Part shown: piece by piece, positions 29,035-30,862 of the stretch
Layout of the letters: each line of letters begins with the position of its first letter
Position numbering within the stretch: the stretch's first letter is position 1
Notes under the pieces: model-generated
What the model saw: only the letters and a program-made list of their open reading frames with translations
What the model was told of the DNA's origin: nothing
The model's database searches: none
From: a virus
Direction: 5' to 3' (one strand)
Length of the DNA: 30,862 nt
IMG/VR virus record: IMGVR_UViG_3300009129_001429
Span: 1 to 30,862 of that record
Made by a program: the position numbers and the translations under genes

Positions 29035-29876
29035 ATAAATATTTAGTACTTGGTTCCTCGGGGCAGATTGGTGCCCCCCTAGTTGAGTTTTTGCGCGCTC
29101 GTGATCACGAGGTATATACTTTAGATATTGTTGAAGATAAAGCAGAGGATCTGCGCTTAGCGCATAACGAGCTTCTTCTCAAATACGCTGCGCAGGCAGA
29201 CTTTGTATTTTTCTTGGCTTTTGATGTAGGAGGCGCAAAGTATTTAAGCAAGTATCAAGATACCTTTAATTTTATACAAAACAATATTCAAATTATGTCA
29301 AACACGTTTGAGACCTTGCGGCATCTTAAAAAACCCTTTATTTTTGCATCAAGTCAAATGTCGGATATGAATCATTCCACATATGGATTATGTAAAGCCA
29401 TCGGTGAACGCTATACTAATGCGCTGGGGGGACTTAACATTAAATTGTGGAATGTTTATGGGTATGAAAAAGATTTAGAAAAGTCACATGTTATAACTGA
29501 CTTTGTTTTAAAAGCTCTGCAAACCGGAACAATAGATATGCTAACAGATGGTCGTGAAGAACGCCAATTGTTGCATGTAGAAGACTGTTGTCGTGCGCTC
29601 TATACACTGAGCACGCAATTTGAAAAAATTGATAAAAGCATAGATTACCATCTAACGAGTTTTGTATGGGACTCTATAATGGATGTGGCTGTCCAAGTAG
29701 CTTCAAATTATGAAGATATAGTTATAGAACCCGCAACGAGCACTGACTTAACTCATGGTAATTGGCGCAAAGAACCACCGGAGCATATTTTGCAATATTG
29801 GTCGCCATCTATCACCCTGCAAGAGGGGATCAAGAGGGTTATTAAGGAAATTGAAAGTGGACTATCAACTAAATAA
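29031..29876 (+). CDS. NAD-dependent epimerase/dehydratase (extended SDR)
   Basis: A 281-aa protein. YLVLGSSGQIGAPLVEFLRARDHEVYTLDI is the Rossmann NAD(P)-binding loop (GxxGxxG variant GSSGQIG), and FIFASSQMSDMNHSTYGLCKAIGER holds the catalytic Ser with Tyr-x3-Lys. LWNVYGYEKD and EERQLLHVEDCCRALYTL are the conserved downstream motifs of nucleotide-sugar epimerases. It would epimerise, dehydrate or reduce a nucleotide sugar for the operon's transferases. ATG overlaps the previous stop (ATGA). Its final 20 nt overlap the start of the sialyltransferase-like gene. Confidence 0.85.
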   Translation: MNKYLVLGSSGQIGAPLVEFLRARDHEVYTLDIVEDKAEDLRLAHNELLLKYAAQADFVFFLAFDVGGAKYLSKYQDTFNFIQNNIQIMSNTFETLRHLKKPFIFASSQMSDMNHSTYGLCKAIGERYTNALGGLNIKLWNVYGYEKDLEKSHVITDFVLKALQTGTIDMLTDGREERQLLHVEDCCRALYTLSTQFEKIDKSIDYHLTSFVWDSIMDVAVQVASNYEDIVIEPATSTDLTHGNWRKEPPEHILQYWSPSITLQEGIKRVIKEIESGLSTK

Positions 29877-30603
29877 AGATTTATTAAGCATCTTAAAAGG
29901 TAAGAGAGTTGCCATAGTAGGACCCTCTCCACATTTAATGGGACATAATATCGGCGAATTGATTGATTCTTATGATATTGTATGCCGCGTTAATGAGGTG
30001 CACCCCACTGGATATGAAAGTGATTACGGGGATAGAACCGATATTGTATTTCACAATTGCGGTGGCGCCTTTATAGATTTCTTTGGCCGACAACTAGTGG
30101 CTAAGTCTATTATATCGAAATATCTCAAATTTGTGATATGCCCTTGCGTAAAAAATAATGGGAGTGATAATAATTGGTCTACATGGCCTGATGACTATGA
30201 GAGTGGGGTTGTTGCTAATTTTAGAAAAATTAATATATTTAATATCCCCTTTCACTGGATAGGGATGAAAAACTATAGACAAGTATATAATCTATACAGT
30301 GTAGAGCCAAACACCGGCCAAGTAGCAATTTTAATGTTACTGAAGCATCAGGTTGAAGAATTGTTTATCACGGGATTCTCTTTTTACCAACAAGGAGATA
30401 TGCCTAGTGACGCGCACCGTCCTGGTCACACCCAACTCGGGCGCGAGAATATTGCAGTTGGCAATTCAAGTCATTCTCAAAACCCTCAAATGCAGACATT
30501 CTCACAGAATATATTAAAGGACTATGGAGAACGTATCGTACTGGACTCTGTTCTGAATGATTTATTACAGTGTGAACATTCTAACGTAGTAGAGTTGGCT
30601 TAA
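29857..30603 (+). CDS. GT29 sialyltransferase-like protein
   Basis: A 248-aa protein. GKRVAIVGPSPHLMGHNIG then ELIDSYDIVCRVNEV, ending in YESDYGDRTDIVFHN, is the sialyl-motif L region of GT29 (VVGN...G...IDS.D.V.R.N......E.DVG.RT). PNTGQVAILMLLKHQVEELFITGFSFY corresponds to motif S (P.TG......L...D.v.l.GF). A GTG at 29857 with AAGGA upstream is chosen; the frame is open further up, but that part is a shadow of the epimerase. GT29 enzymes move sialic acid from CMP-sialate to a sugar. The following gene resembles the enzyme that makes CMP-sialate. GT29 is best known in animals. Confidence 0.75.
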   Translation: MDYQLNKDLLSILKGKRVAIVGPSPHLMGHNIGELIDSYDIVCRVNEVHPTGYESDYGDRTDIVFHNCGGAFIDFFGRQLVAKSIISKYLKFVICPCVKNNGSDNNWSTWPDDYESGVVANFRKINIFNIPFHWIGMKNYRQVYNLYSVEPNTGQVAILMLLKHQVEELFITGFSFYQQGDMPSDAHRPGHTQLGRENIAVGNSSHSQNPQMQTFSQNILKDYGERIVLDSVLNDLLQCEHSNVVELA

Positions 30604-30862
30604 TGAAGATAGTTTCTTTAATTTTAGCCCGCGGCGGCAGCAAGGGAATACCAAGAAAAAACTTAATCCCACTGAATGGAAAGCCTCTCTTATATTACAG
30701 TATTACAAATTCACTAAAAGCAGAGGTAAATGAAACCTGGGTCAGTACAGAAGATAGTGAAATGAAAAAGACATCTTTAAGGTATGGAGCAAAAGTGCTT
30801 GATCGACCACTTGAGATATCTACGGATACCTCAAAATGTGAGGAAGCTTTGTTACATTTTGC
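30603..30862 (+). CDS. neuA: CMP-sialic acid synthetase-like cytidylyltransferase, 5' part
   Basis: Starts at ATG 30603 within the previous stop (TAATG) and runs off the right edge; 86 residues are visible. MKIVSLILARGGSKGIPRKNLIPLNGKPLLYYSI is the signature of NeuA/KdsB-type cytidylyltransferases (LARGGSKGIPxKNL binds CTP phosphates), followed by TWVSTEDSEMKK and GAKVLDRPLEISTDTS, all as in acylneuraminate cytidylyltransferase. It activates sialic acid, or a related nonulosonic acid, with CTP. KdsB (KDO) has a slightly different start, so NeuA is favoured. Downstream genes (for example neuB and neuC) are outside the window. Confidence 0.85.
   Translation, partial: MKIVSLILARGGSKGIPRKNLIPLNGKPLLYYSITNSLKAEVNETWVSTEDSEMKKTSLRYGAKVLDRPLEISTDTSKCEEALLHF

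Overview
The window looks like part of the genome of a large tailed bacteriophage, probably marine. This is inferred from gene style; no terminase, portal, capsid or polymerase gene lies here to prove it. All recognisable genes are on the + strand. They are short, tightly packed and often overlap stop-to-start (TAATG, ATGA, TAGTG). The sequence is AT-rich, and typical phage accessory genes are present: PIN-PhoH, an HAD nucleotidase, a VOC protein, zinc peptidases, a tRNA and a tmRNA. Strong Shine-Dalgarno sites and near-perfect sigma70-type promoters (TTGACA-N17-TATAAT) argue against a Bacteroidetes host. A one-piece tmRNA argues against an alphaproteobacterial or picocyanobacterial origin for that gene. 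Lipoproteins with Asp/Ser/Gly-rich linkers recall deltaproteobacteria/Myxococcota, but this is only a hint about the host.

Layout. (1) 2-835: 3' part of a LamG-like tail or fibre protein. (2) 835-8206: a run of small proteins, then a zincin, a Thr-rich basic protein, a 641-aa protein joining a KxDG ligase-like nucleotidyltransferase domain to an HxGH cytidylyltransferase-like domain, an acidic protein and a membrane protein. Several begin with a peptide resembling T4 capsid-targeting sequences. (3) 8224-9194: a Fis-like HTH gene with a promoter and inverted repeat inside its 5' end, a small ORF, and a complete tmRNA. (4) 9207-13097: a sulfotransferase, a concealed 55-aa ORF with a double-glycine leader motif, a SlyD-like FKBP, a HeH/SAP-like peptide, lipoproteins and a strong terminator. 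(5) 13113-17786: a fatty-acid-hydroxylase-like membrane protein, an NlpC/P60-like protein, a Cys-rich mini-protein, a VWA lipoprotein, an HxGH cytidylyltransferase, tRNA-Asn and several small genes with their own promoters. (6) 17788-21832: a possible structured RNA before a second sulfotransferase, PIN-PhoH, a lethal-factor-like zinc peptidase and a Cas4/RecB-like nuclease behind a perfect consensus promoter. (7) 21841-30862: a continuous 9-kb surface-glycan operon containing GT4, GT4+GT2 fusion, further glycosyltransferase-like proteins, a methyltransferase, an SDR epimerase, a GT29 sialyltransferase-like protein and the start of a CMP-sialic-acid-synthetase-like gene.

How it may work together (inference): the last operon, with the two sulfotransferases and the HxGH nucleotidyltransferase, would let the phage build or remodel a sugar structure, possibly sialylated or sulfated, on the host surface or on the virion. 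The tmRNA, tRNA, FKBP and PhoH would support protein synthesis and RNA metabolism during infection. The least expected items are the tmRNA overlapped by a coding sequence, the double-glycine-leader ORF, the sialyltransferase/CMP-sialate pair, the ligase-like/HxGH fusion and the RNA-like intergenic element at 17788-17885.
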